Assembly: GCF_005221325.1 (NCBI RefSeq)
Contig: NZ_CP039888.1
Location: 124,001 to 188,000, forward strand
Source of the DNA: Agrobacterium tumefaciens
GTDB taxonomy: Bacteria; Pseudomonadota; Alphaproteobacteria; Rhizobiales; Rhizobiaceae
Direction of reading: 5' to 3'
DNA length: 64,000 nucleotides
The first letter of the stretch is position 1, and each line of letters begins with the position of its first letter. The notes under the pieces were generated by a model. It did not search any database. It was not told where the DNA came from and saw only the letters and a list, made by a program, of their open reading frames with translations. Both the position numbers and the translations under genes were made by a program. This document shows positions 17,574 through 25,376 of the stretch, piece by piece.

Positions 17574-18215
17574 ATGGACGATACCAGCGCGCGCAGGCGT
17601 TTGAACCTTTGGACCTCCGCGCCAGATCGTCATTCGCTGTTGGAAGATGCGCAGGCCATTCTGGCTGGCAGCATGCTGATTTCACTCGGCGTCACGCTGT
17701 TTTCGGCAGCGGGTCTTCTCACCGGCGGTGTGGTCGGGCTCGCATTTCTGGCGCATTACGCCAGTGGCTTTAGCTTCGGCGCGGTGTTTTTCCTCGCCAA
17801 CCTACCATTTTATTATCTCGCCTTCCGCCGCCTCGGCCTCGCCTTCACGGTCAAGACCTTCTGCGCCATCGCCATGACGGCACTACTGTCGGAATATATG
17901 CCGGGCTTTTTCGCCTTTGAGAGCATCAATCCGATTGCAGCCGCACTTTTCGGCGGGCTGACGGTCGCCGCCGGCATGCTGGCGCTGTTTCGCCATCGCA
18001 CTAGCCTCGGCGGTTTCGGCATATTGGCGCTTTATCTTCAGGATCGTTTCGGCTGGCGCGCCGGCCTCGTCCAGCTCGCCTTTGATGGCATGGTGCTGGC
18101 GTGCTCCTTCTTCGTCGCCACACCTTTCGTTATCCTCTGCTCCATCCTGGGCGCGCTGGTCATGAACCTCACGCTTGCCGTCAATCATAGAAACGACCGC
18201 TACATCGCCATGTAG
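17574..18215 (+). CDS. YitT family membrane protein (second tandem copy)
   Basis: 213 residues. The sequence tracks the upstream copy motif by motif (LLTGGVVGLAFLAHYASGFSFG, FYYLAFRRLGLAFTVKTF, FRHRTSLGGFGILALYLQDRFG). ATG 17574 is preceded by CAGGGGAAA; a longer frame starting at 17355 runs antiparallel to nothing useful and overlaps the first copy. The stop codon lies inside a strong hairpin at 18194-18221. Function unknown. Confidence 0.85.
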   Translation: MDDTSARRRLNLWTSAPDRHSLLEDAQAILAGSMLISLGVTLFSAAGLLTGGVVGLAFLAHYASGFSFGAVFFLANLPFYYLAFRRLGLAFTVKTFCAIAMTALLSEYMPGFFAFESINPIAAALFGGLTVAAGMLALFRHRTSLGGFGILALYLQDRFGWRAGLVQLAFDGMVLACSFFVATPFVILCSILGALVMNLTLAVNHRNDRYIAM

Positions 18216-18221
18216 CGGTCG
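18194..18221. terminator. Hairpin overlapping the end of the second YitT gene
   Basis: A perfect 12-bp stem (CGACCGCTACAT / ATGTAGCGGTCG) with the loop CGCC. It includes the TAG stop of the YitT gene at 18213-18215 and separates it from the convergent gene at 18242. It probably acts as a bidirectional transcription end; there is no long T-run. Confidence 0.55.
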
Positions 18222-18241
18222 CTCGATGCGGTCAAGGTGGT

Positions 18242-18703
18242 TCAGGCTGCCTTTGCTGCAGCTTCGACCGGATGTTGCGAACGAAAACCGACCGCGATCC
18301 GGTTCCAGGTGTTGATCGCGCCGATCGCAACCGTGATCTTCACGATCTCCTCGTCGGAAAAATGCGTCTTCAGGGTCTCGAAAGCATCATCCGGAGCACC
18401 GGTTTCGGCAATCTTCGTCACCGCATCCACCCAGCCGAGCAGCGCCCGTTCCTGCTCGGTGTAAACAGGGGATTCCCGCCACACGCTCATCAGGTTGATC
18501 CACTGTTCGGAAAGCCCATCATGGCGGCTTTCCTTCACATGCATGTCCACGCAGAAAGCGCAGCCATTGATGATCGAGGCGCGCAGCTTGATGAGGTGGA
18601 TGAAGCGTCGCTCAAGGCCGCTGCCCTGAACATAGTTTTCCAGGGCTATGAGGGCCTTGAAGGCTTCGGGGGATGCCTTGGCATAGTTGAGACGGGTTTT
18701 CAT
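18242..18703 (-). CDS. Carboxymuconolactone decarboxylase family (AhpD-like) protein
   Basis: 153 residues. The family core is visible: LERRFIHLIKLRASIINGCAFCVDMHVKESRHDGLSE. The CAFC pair plus a downstream His is the redox-active centre of AhpD-like alkylhydroperoxidase proteins. The rest (VYTEQERALLGWVDAVTK, FSDEEIVKITVAIGAINTWNRIAVGF) matches the usual length. Predicted peroxidase-type role in oxidative defence. It lies 111 bases downstream of the Rrf2 regulator on the same strand. Confidence 0.85.
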   Translation of the reverse strand: MKTRLNYAKASPEAFKALIALENYVQGSGLERRFIHLIKLRASIINGCAFCVDMHVKESRHDGLSEQWINLMSVWRESPVYTEQERALLGWVDAVTKIAETGAPDDAFETLKTHFSDEEIVKITVAIGAINTWNRIAVGFRSQHPVEAAAKAA

Positions 18704-18814
18704 GGGTTTCTCCTTTGATCAGGTCTGTTTCAAGTCACGGGTGGTCACTCCGGAAAGCTGTGTCGCTCTCCGGTATTTCGATTGGTCGTTCTGTGGTGGT
18801 CCGCTCTGCGGTCT

Positions 18815-19318
18815 TTAGCGCGCCGTCGTCTTGCGCTCGTTCATGTCAAGAAAGGCGCAGCCGCGCGCGGCAATTCCGCCATCATCATTGGCGGCAAGAT
18901 CACCCAGAATGTCGGCCATGCTGGTTTTGGCAAGTTCCGCCCGGTAGACCTTCTCCGCCTTCAGCATCGCGGCATTGATGCCGCAGGGCTTGGTGAAATA
19001 TCGTCCGGGCAAGGGGTTCGGCCCGCGCTGGCGGATTTCCGCGCAGCGAAAGGCCGGCTGCGGCCCTTCGACAGCAAGCACAATGTCGAGCAGCGTGATC
19101 TTGTCGGTCGTCCGGGCCAGGCGATAACCGCCCTTCGGCCCCGGCACGGTGGCGACTATGCCGGCGTTGGACAGCGACTGCAGGTGTTTCAGCAGATAGC
19201 TCGTGGAGACGCCGTGGAATTCCGCGAGCGCCGCTGCCGACAGCACGCCGCCTTCGGAAAGTCCCGCCAGCATGCCCACGCTGTGAATGGCCTGTTCAAC
19301 GCCGTCTCCGAGTTTCAT
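18815..19318 (-). CDS. Rrf2-family transcriptional regulator
   Basis: 167 residues. N-terminal winged helix-turn-helix of Rrf2 type (VLSAAALAEFHGVSTSYLLKHLQSLSNAGIVATVPGPKGGYRLAR). The segment FRCAEIRQRGPNPLPGRYFTKPCGINAAM carries two cysteines but lacks the three-Cys cluster spacing of IscR or NsrR, so a thiol-based switch is possible. A 10-bp palindrome (19348-19372) lies 30 bases upstream of its start and is the likely operator for itself and perhaps the divergent helicase. With the AhpD-like gene downstream this looks like a small redox-response unit. Confidence 0.85.
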   Translation of the reverse strand: MKLGDGVEQAIHSVGMLAGLSEGGVLSAAALAEFHGVSTSYLLKHLQSLSNAGIVATVPGPKGGYRLARTTDKITLLDIVLAVEGPQPAFRCAEIRQRGPNPLPGRYFTKPCGINAAMLKAEKVYRAELAKTSMADILGDLAANDDGGIAARGCAFLDMNERKTTAR

Positions 19319-19347
19319 CGGTCTTTTCCATGTCCCGTTGCTTCAGT

Positions 19348-19372
19348 ATCGTGGATATTATTTATCCACGAT
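19348..19372. promoter_or_regulatory. Palindromic operator between rrf2-type gene and helicase
   Basis: ATCGTGGATA - TTATT - TATCCACGAT is a perfect 10-bp inverted repeat in the divergent intergenic region. The A+T-rich centre and size fit the binding sites of Rrf2-family dimers. Its position suggests autoregulation of the adjacent Rrf2 gene. Confidence 0.6.
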
Positions 19373-19469
19373 TTTGTTTTCCTGTCAAGCGGAGGCATTG
19401 CGCTCTTCTTTTTCCCAGCTTTTTCACTACCTTGAAGCAGTGAACCATACCGAGCCCCCCACTTCCGGC

Positions 19470-21959
19470 ATGCATGTCGGCACCTTACCCCTTCCATTCC
19501 AGAAATGGTTTGCAGAAAAGGGATGGTCTCCGCGCGCCCATCAGCTGGAGCTGATGGCACGGGCGCGCGGCGGTGAAAACATGCTGCTGATTGCGCCAAC
19601 GGGGGCCGGCAAGACGCTGGGCGGCTTCATGGCCTCGCTCACCGATCTGGCGGAGCGCGGCAAGATGCCGCCGGGTTCCGGCTTTGTGGGTGTGCACACG
19701 CTCTATATCTCGCCGCTCAAGGCGCTTGCGGTGGATATTGAACGCAACCTCACCAGACCCGTTTCCGAAATGGGTCTGCCGATTGTGATCGAAACCCGCA
19801 CCGGTGATACGCCGCAGGCCAAACGCCAGCGCCAGAAGATGAAACCACCCGATATTCTGCTGACGACACCTGAACAGGTGTCGCTGCTCTTGGCCAACAA
19901 GGAAGCCGAGCGGTTTTTCCGCGATCTGAAATATGTTGTGCTGGATGAGCTGCACTCTCTCGTCACGTCCAAGCGCGGCCACCTGCTGTCGCTGGCGCTC
20001 GCGCGGGTGCGTCGGCACGCTCCTGACGTGCGCTTCATTGGCCTCTCGGCCACGGTGGCCGAACCGATGGATTTGCGTCGTTATCTTGCGCCGCAGGGGC
20101 GAGGCGAACCGCCGGCCGGCCTCATCACGGTGGAGGGCGGCGCAAAACCGGATATCTCCATTTTGCAGACGGAAGAACGCATTCCGTGGTCCGGCCACTC
20201 CGCGCGTTATGCCGGCAAGGACTTATACGAGGCGTTGAAGCAGCATCAGACGACGCTGGTCTTCGTAAACACGCGCTCACAGGCGGAAAGGGTCTTTCAG
20301 GAACTCTGGACCATCAACGACGACAATCTGCCGATTGCGCTGCATCACGGCTCGCTGGATGCCAGCCAGCGCCGCAGGGTGGAAGCGGCCATGGCGGAAA
20401 ACAAGTTGCGCGCCGTCGTCGCCACCTCGACGCTCGATCTCGGGATAGACTGGGGCGATGTCGACCTCGTCGTACATGTCGGTGCGCCTAAAGGGGCGAG
20501 CCGCCTTGCCCAGCGCATCGGCCGTTCCAATCACCGCATGGATGAGCCGTCAAAGGCGATCCTCGTTCCCGCCAACCGTTTCGAGGTGATGGAGTGCCGG
20601 GCAGCGCTGGATGCCAATTACATCGGCGCGCAGGATACCCCGCCGATTGCTGAAGGCGCGCTCGATGTTCTCGCCCAGCATGTACTCGGCATGGCCTGCG
20701 CTGAACCTTTCGATGCCGACGAGCTCTATCGTGAAGTAACAAGCGCTTCGCCCTATGCCGACCTGCCGCGCGCCACCTTTGACCGGGTTGTGGATTTTAC
20801 CGCCACTGGCGGTTATGCGCTGCGCACCTATGAGCGTTACGCCCGCATCCGCCAGATGAAGGATGGCCGCTGGCGTGTCTCCAATCCGGCGGTCGCACAG
20901 CAATATCGCCTGAACCTCGGCACCATCGTCGAGGCGGCGGAACTCAATGTCCGCATGGTCAAGCGTAATGCCAAGGGCACGGTCGGGCGCGGCGGCATGT
21001 CGCTCGGCAAGGTCGAGGAATATTTCCTCGAGCAGCTGGTGCAGGGCGATACGTTCCTCTTTGCCGGCAAGGTCCTGCGGTTCGAAGGTATCAGGGAAAA
21101 CGAATGCCTGGTCTCCCAGGCCTTCTCCATGGACCCCAAAATACCCTCCTATGCCGGCGGCAAGTTTCCGCTTTCCACGTACCTCGCGGATCAGGTGCGT
21201 TCCATGCTCTCGGACCCGACGCGCTGGCACGCTTTACCGGATCAGGTGCGGGACTGGCTGGCGATCCAGAAGGAAAAATCGATCATTCCCAAGCGCGACG
21301 AGCTGCTGGTCGAGACCTTTCCGTTCCGCAAGCGCTTTTTCATGGTCATGTATCCCTTTGAGGGACGGCTGGCGCATCAGACGCTGGGTATGCTTCTGAC
21401 GCGGCGGCTGGAACGAGCGGGCGCAAAACCCATGGGGTTCGTCGCCACAGATTATTCGCTCGCTATCTGGGCTATGGAGGATATCGGCATGCGGCTGAAA
21501 TCCCGCCGCCTGTCGCTGGCGGACCTTCTCGATGAGGACATGCTGGGCGACGATCTGGAGGCATGGCTGGACGAATCCTTCATGCTGAAGCGGACCTTCC
21601 GCAACTGCGCCGTCATTTCCGGTCTCATTGAACGTCGCCATCCGGGCAAGGAAAAGACCGGCCGGCAGGTCACGGTTTCCGCCGATCTTATTTATGACGT
21701 TCTTCGCAGCCATGAGCCGGATCATATCCTGCTTGAAGCCACGCGACGGGATGCGGCGGCGGGACTTTTGGACATTGGTCGTCTTGGCGATATGCTGAAG
21801 CGAATCAAGGGCCACACCACCCACTGTGCGCTTGAGCATGTCTCGCCGCTTGCCGTTCCGGTGATGCTGGAAATCGGCCGGGAGACGGTGGCAGGCGAGG
21901 CGATGGACGATGTGCTGGCGGAAGCCGCCGACGCGCTGATCGCCGAGGCCATGTCCTGA
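19470..21959 (+). CDS. Ligase-associated DNA damage response DEXH helicase (Lhr-like)
   Basis: 829 residues. A superfamily 2 helicase with Walker A LIAPTGAGKTLGGF, DEXH box VVLDELHSL, motif III GLSATVAEP, motif V/VI VVATSTLDLGIDWGDVDLVVHVG and QRIGRSNHR, followed by the long winged-helix and DUF4145-like Lhr C-terminal region. This is the helicase usually found with PdeM and an ATP-dependent ligase in bacterial repair clusters. PdeM follows 28 bases later; the ligase is not in the window. The start is uncertain: ATG 19470, or GTG 19440; the frame is open further upstream without support. Confidence 0.9.
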   Translation: MHVGTLPLPFQKWFAEKGWSPRAHQLELMARARGGENMLLIAPTGAGKTLGGFMASLTDLAERGKMPPGSGFVGVHTLYISPLKALAVDIERNLTRPVSEMGLPIVIETRTGDTPQAKRQRQKMKPPDILLTTPEQVSLLLANKEAERFFRDLKYVVLDELHSLVTSKRGHLLSLALARVRRHAPDVRFIGLSATVAEPMDLRRYLAPQGRGEPPAGLITVEGGAKPDISILQTEERIPWSGHSARYAGKDLYEALKQHQTTLVFVNTRSQAERVFQELWTINDDNLPIALHHGSLDASQRRRVEAAMAENKLRAVVATSTLDLGIDWGDVDLVVHVGAPKGASRLAQRIGRSNHRMDEPSKAILVPANRFEVMECRAALDANYIGAQDTPPIAEGALDVLAQHVLGMACAEPFDADELYREVTSASPYADLPRATFDRVVDFTATGGYALRTYERYARIRQMKDGRWRVSNPAVAQQYRLNLGTIVEAAELNVRMVKRNAKGTVGRGGMSLGKVEEYFLEQLVQGDTFLFAGKVLRFEGIRENECLVSQAFSMDPKIPSYAGGKFPLSTYLADQVRSMLSDPTRWHALPDQVRDWLAIQKEKSIIPKRDELLVETFPFRKRFFMVMYPFEGRLAHQTLGMLLTRRLERAGAKPMGFVATDYSLAIWAMEDIGMRLKSRRLSLADLLDEDMLGDDLEAWLDESFMLKRTFRNCAVISGLIERRHPGKEKTGRQVTVSADLIYDVLRSHEPDHILLEATRRDAAAGLLDIGRLGDMLKRIKGHTTHCALEHVSPLAVPVMLEIGRETVAGEAMDDVLAEAADALIAEAMS

Positions 21960-21987
21960 CATACGCAATGAAGGAACGACGATAAAA

Positions 21988-22716
21988 GTGCTGAGCCGGC
22001 TGACATTGAGCGACAGGTTTTCAAATGGCTTCGAATGCCTCGGCAGCGAAACCGCCATCAATGGCGTCGCCGCCTGGTGTGATCCTTTGGGTGGGCTCTA
22101 CGTGCCGGACCTGTCACTGCTCGTCGTCTCCGACCTGCATCTGGAAAAGGGCGCGGCCTTTGCCCGGCGCGGGCGCATGTTGCCGCCCTATGATACCATC
22201 GCCACCCTCAAGATCCTGTCCTCCCTCATCAGCCGTTATGACCCGAAGATCGTCGTCAGCCTCGGGGATAATTTTCACGATCGCGTCGGCTCGCAGCATC
22301 TGCCGCTGCCGCTGCGCGAACTCATCCGCGAGATGGCCCGTGGCCGCGAATGGATATGGATTAACGGCAACCATGATCCCGACGGGACGGTCGACCTGCC
22401 GGGCTCGTCGGTGGATGAGATGTTTTACGGCACTCTCGTCTTCCGCCACGAGCCGAAACCGGGCGATGCCGCCGGTGAAATCGCCGGGCACCTGCATCCC
22501 TCCGCCACCGTGCGTCGCCGCGAAAAGACGGTGCGGCGTCCCTGTTTCGCCACCGACGGTTCACGGCTTTTGATGCCGGCATTCGGGGTCATGAGCGGCG
22601 GGCTGGATTTGCGGCACAAGGCCATGCGTGGCCTGTTCGACCACACTGCTCTCGTCGCGCATCTGATGGGGAGGGACCGCATCTATTCGGTGCGGTTTTC
22701 AAATCTTCTCGGCTGA
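21988..22716 (+). CDS. pdeM: Ligase-associated DNA damage response endonuclease PdeM
   Basis: 242-residue calcineurin-like metallophosphoesterase. The metal-binding motifs are in order: VVSDLHLEKGAAFARRG, VVSLGDNFHDR, WINGNHDPDG and GHLHPSATVRRR. These match PdeM, the DNA-repair nuclease paired with the Lhr-like helicase. GTG start at 21988 with AAGGAACG upstream. Cotranscribed with the helicase gene. Confidence 0.9.
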   Translation: MLSRLTLSDRFSNGFECLGSETAINGVAAWCDPLGGLYVPDLSLLVVSDLHLEKGAAFARRGRMLPPYDTIATLKILSSLISRYDPKIVVSLGDNFHDRVGSQHLPLPLRELIREMARGREWIWINGNHDPDGTVDLPGSSVDEMFYGTLVFRHEPKPGDAAGEIAGHLHPSATVRRREKTVRRPCFATDGSRLLMPAFGVMSGGLDLRHKAMRGLFDHTALVAHLMGRDRIYSVRFSNLLG

Positions 22717-22765
22717 GCGTATTTTCCGGACGTAAAACCGCTTATGCAGCTTTACTGGAAACGAT

Positions 22766-23203
22766 CTATTGCCGGTAAACCAGCACCGGTATCTTCGAAT
22801 TCTTCAGTACCTTGGCCGTGACGCTGCCGAGCAGCATTTCCACGAAGCTCCGGCGCCGATGCGAAGCCATGGCGATGAGGTCGCAGCCGCTCCTGTTGGC
22901 GGCCTCGATAATCGCCTCGTCGGGCCTTCCCGCCCGCGCCAGCAGCGCTTCGCAATCCAGCCCCATGGACGTTGCCTGCGCCTGCGTATCGCGCAGCAGA
23001 TGCTCCGCCTCTTCGCAGCGGTGGAATTCCTCTTCGGCAATGGCGGCAATGTCCTCGACATCGCTGGCAATCACATGAAAGGGTTCCGATACCGTCACGA
23101 CGGTCACCTTTGCGCCTGCCTCCTTGGCGAGAGCGAACCCTTGGTCGATTGCGATCTGCGCCAGCGGCGAGCCATCGGTGGGAATGAGAATGTGCTTGAA
23201 CAT
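22766..23203 (-). CDS. Universal stress protein (UspA family)
   Basis: 145 residues. Starts MFKHILIPTDGSPLAQIAIDQGFALAKEAGAKVTVVTV and ends with the ATP-binding loop pattern DLIAMASHRRRSFVEMLLGSVTAKVLKNSKIPVLVYR, where G-2X-G-9X-G(S) is close to intact (here GSVTAKVL). I chose 23203 as start; a longer frame to 23248 has no similarity. Cytoplasmic stress protein of general role. Confidence 0.9.
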   Translation of the reverse strand: MFKHILIPTDGSPLAQIAIDQGFALAKEAGAKVTVVTVSEPFHVIASDVEDIAAIAEEEFHRCEEAEHLLRDTQAQATSMGLDCEALLARAGRPDEAIIEAANRSGCDLIAMASHRRRSFVEMLLGSVTAKVLKNSKIPVLVYRQ

Positions 23204-23361
23204 GACATTTCTCCTTTTCATCCCGGTCGCAACCGCGCTCATTGCCATGATCGGCGCGCGTGGTTGTAACGCCTTGAATTTTACCGCAAACCGATGACGG
23301 AAGCGAATGCTATCTTTGGCGGAAGGGGCGGTGTGCGCCCGATTTTGCGGGAGGAAACGGA

Positions 23362-24189
23362 TCAGTCCTTGCGGAAGATGATGCTGGCACCCCAGCCCGT
23401 CACGACGGCCAGGAGAACGCAGAGCGCGCCATAGGCAAGCGGCGTCTGATGTGCCGCATCGGTGATCGCCTGTTCCATACCGGTCTTGACGACACGCAGC
23501 TTCAATTCGCGCTGGGCGATGAATTTGCCGCTCTTGAAGAGATAGGCGCGCGCCGTGTGCACGCCATTCGGCACGTTGGCGGGCAGGCGAAGCGTCGCCC
23601 AGAACAGGCCGGTGCGTTCCAGCCGCACCCCGGTCGTGTCATTGCGATAGATACCGCTCGAAAGCTTGAGCCGACGATAGGCTTCCTGAAAATCGAAGAC
23701 ATTGTCGGGCACGCCGGAAAAGACAGCGCTCTTGAGCGACAGATGATCGACGCCGAGCCCCATGGCGCGCAGCGTTCCGGGCGAGGCGACGTCGCTGATA
23801 TTGCGCGTGCTGGCCATGGAGTAGGATTCCGGCAGCGGCGTGAAGGTGATGGCGCTGGTGTTGATCCAGATGCCCGCCACACGCTCCTTCTTGCGCACGG
23901 TCATATAGTCGCTCGGCCCTTCCAGCGTCACGACGATATCATATTGCCCGATGGCCAGCAGCAGCTGGTCGGTATTGTTAAGCGCGCCGAAGAGAGTGAA
24001 ATCCGCCCCGCGAAAATCGGACGCGATGGGAATTTCGGTCGTCGATGCGCCGATTTCGATGTTTTCCTGCAACGGCCGCTGTTGCGGGCCGGGCGGCAGG
24101 GCAAGCGGCGGCGTCTGCGCCGAGGCTGTTTCGCCAAAGGCAAGGAAGGGCAGTAGAAGAAGCGCGGCGAGCAGCGGACGGAAGGTCAA
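23362..24189 (-). CDS. TIGR02186 family membrane-anchored protein
   Basis: 275 residues. N-terminal signal peptide (LLAALLLLPFLAFGETASAQ), a beta-rich periplasmic body, and one C-terminal membrane helix (LAYGALCVLLAVVTGWGASIIF). The pattern GADFTLFGALNN and VWINTSAITF-like core fit TIGR02186, an alphaproteobacterial family that nearly always neighbours a TauE/SafE permease, as here (4-base overlap with it). Its molecular role is unknown, but it is presumably the partner of the exporter. Confidence 0.85.
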   Translation of the reverse strand: MTFRPLLAALLLLPFLAFGETASAQTPPLALPPGPQQRPLQENIEIGASTTEIPIASDFRGADFTLFGALNNTDQLLLAIGQYDIVVTLEGPSDYMTVRKKERVAGIWINTSAITFTPLPESYSMASTRNISDVASPGTLRAMGLGVDHLSLKSAVFSGVPDNVFDFQEAYRRLKLSSGIYRNDTTGVRLERTGLFWATLRLPANVPNGVHTARAYLFKSGKFIAQRELKLRVVKTGMEQAITDAAHQTPLAYGALCVLLAVVTGWGASIIFRKD

Positions 24190-25112
24190 TAGCCGAGCCC
24201 CCCCACGGCCACCGAAAACAGGTCTTCCGGCCGCACCACCAGCGAGACGGCAAGGCGAAGCGCGACGGCAAGGACGAGAAGGGCAAGCAGCGCGCGCAGC
24301 TGTTCGCCGCGCAGTTTCTGGCCGACGCGCACGCCATATTGCGCACCGATGACGCCAGCCACCATCAGGATGAAGGCAAGCACCACATCGACGGAATAGT
24401 TGGTCGCGGCCTGAACGATGGTCGTATAGGCGGTCACGAAGATGATCTGGAACAGCGAGGTGCCGACAACCACGCTGGTGGGGATGCGCAGCAAATAGAT
24501 CATCGCCGGCACCATGATGAAGCCGCCGCCGACACCCATGATCGAGGTGAGGATGCCGATGCCGAAGCCCAGCGCGACGATGGGAATAATGCTGAGATAG
24601 ATCTTCGATTTCTTGAACCGCATTTTCAGCGGCAGGCGATGAACCCAGTTGTGATGGCCCGGCCGGCGCAGCGTCACGGTTTCATTGCGGGCGGCGCGGC
24701 GCAGCGCCGAAATGCTTTCCTTCAGCATCAGCGTGCCGACGGTGCCGAGCAGGATGACATAGAGCAGCGAAACGATGAGGTCGAGCTGGCCGATGCTGCG
24801 CAGGAAGGAGAATATCCACACGCCCACCGTGGCCCCCGCGAGACCGCCCACGAGCAGCACGCCGCCGAGCTTGACGTCCAGCGTCCCGCGCCGGAAATGC
24901 GTGATCGAGCCTGAAACGGAGGAGGCAACCACCTGGTTCGCACCGGTCGCCACCGCGACTACGGGCGGAATATTGTAGAAGATCAGAAGCGGAGTGATTA
25001 GAAAGCCGCCGCCCACGCCGAACATGCCGGACAGAAAACCGACGGCCGCGCCCATGCCGAGAATGATGAAAATATTCACCGACAGTTCTGCGATCGGCAG
25101 ATAGACAGTCAC
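24186..25112 (-). CDS. TauE/SafE family sulfite/anion exporter
   Basis: 308-residue inner-membrane protein with eight or so helices. It has the two internal TauE repeats, each with a Gly-rich motif: GAAVGFLSGMFGVGGGFLITPLLI near the start and GFGIGILTSIMGVGGGFIMVPAMI near the middle. These families export sulfite, sulfoacetate or related anions. The GTG start at 25112 is preferred since the preceding frame back to 25256 is not family-like. Overlaps the TIGR02186 gene by 4 bases. Confidence 0.9.
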   Translation of the reverse strand: MTVYLPIAELSVNIFIILGMGAAVGFLSGMFGVGGGFLITPLLIFYNIPPVVAVATGANQVVASSVSGSITHFRRGTLDVKLGGVLLVGGLAGATVGVWIFSFLRSIGQLDLIVSLLYVILLGTVGTLMLKESISALRRAARNETVTLRRPGHHNWVHRLPLKMRFKKSKIYLSIIPIVALGFGIGILTSIMGVGGGFIMVPAMIYLLRIPTSVVVGTSLFQIIFVTAYTTIVQAATNYSVDVVLAFILMVAGVIGAQYGVRVGQKLRGEQLRALLALLVLAVALRLAVSLVVRPEDLFSVAVGGLGY

Positions 25113-25193
25113 GGCTCGGACCTCGGGCAAATGGTTCCGGGCGGCAGGGCCTGTCCGGGTGAGGGGGCCGCGCCGCGATTTACACTTTCTGTC

Positions 25194-25217
25194 TGAAAAG
25201 ACCGGGCATGCCCGGCC
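25194..25217 (-). terminator. Rho-independent terminator after podJ
   Basis: On the minus strand CCGGGCATGCCCGG forms a perfect palindrome (25202-25215) followed by TCTTTTC. It lies in the 264-base gap between the end of podJ (25377) and the exporter start (25112). The rest of that gap shows no gene. Confidence 0.55.
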
Positions 25218-25376
25218 TTCATCCGTCATGCCCGCGAGGGCCTGACCTGTCAACATTCAACGGTAAATGCGTTGATAATTTGGAAAGATAGCGGCCGTGT
25301 GTCGGCAACCGGCCACATTCCTGCGCCGGCTTGGGCGAAAGCGGCCAGGGGCCCCGCTTCACCGGTTCTTCAAGGC

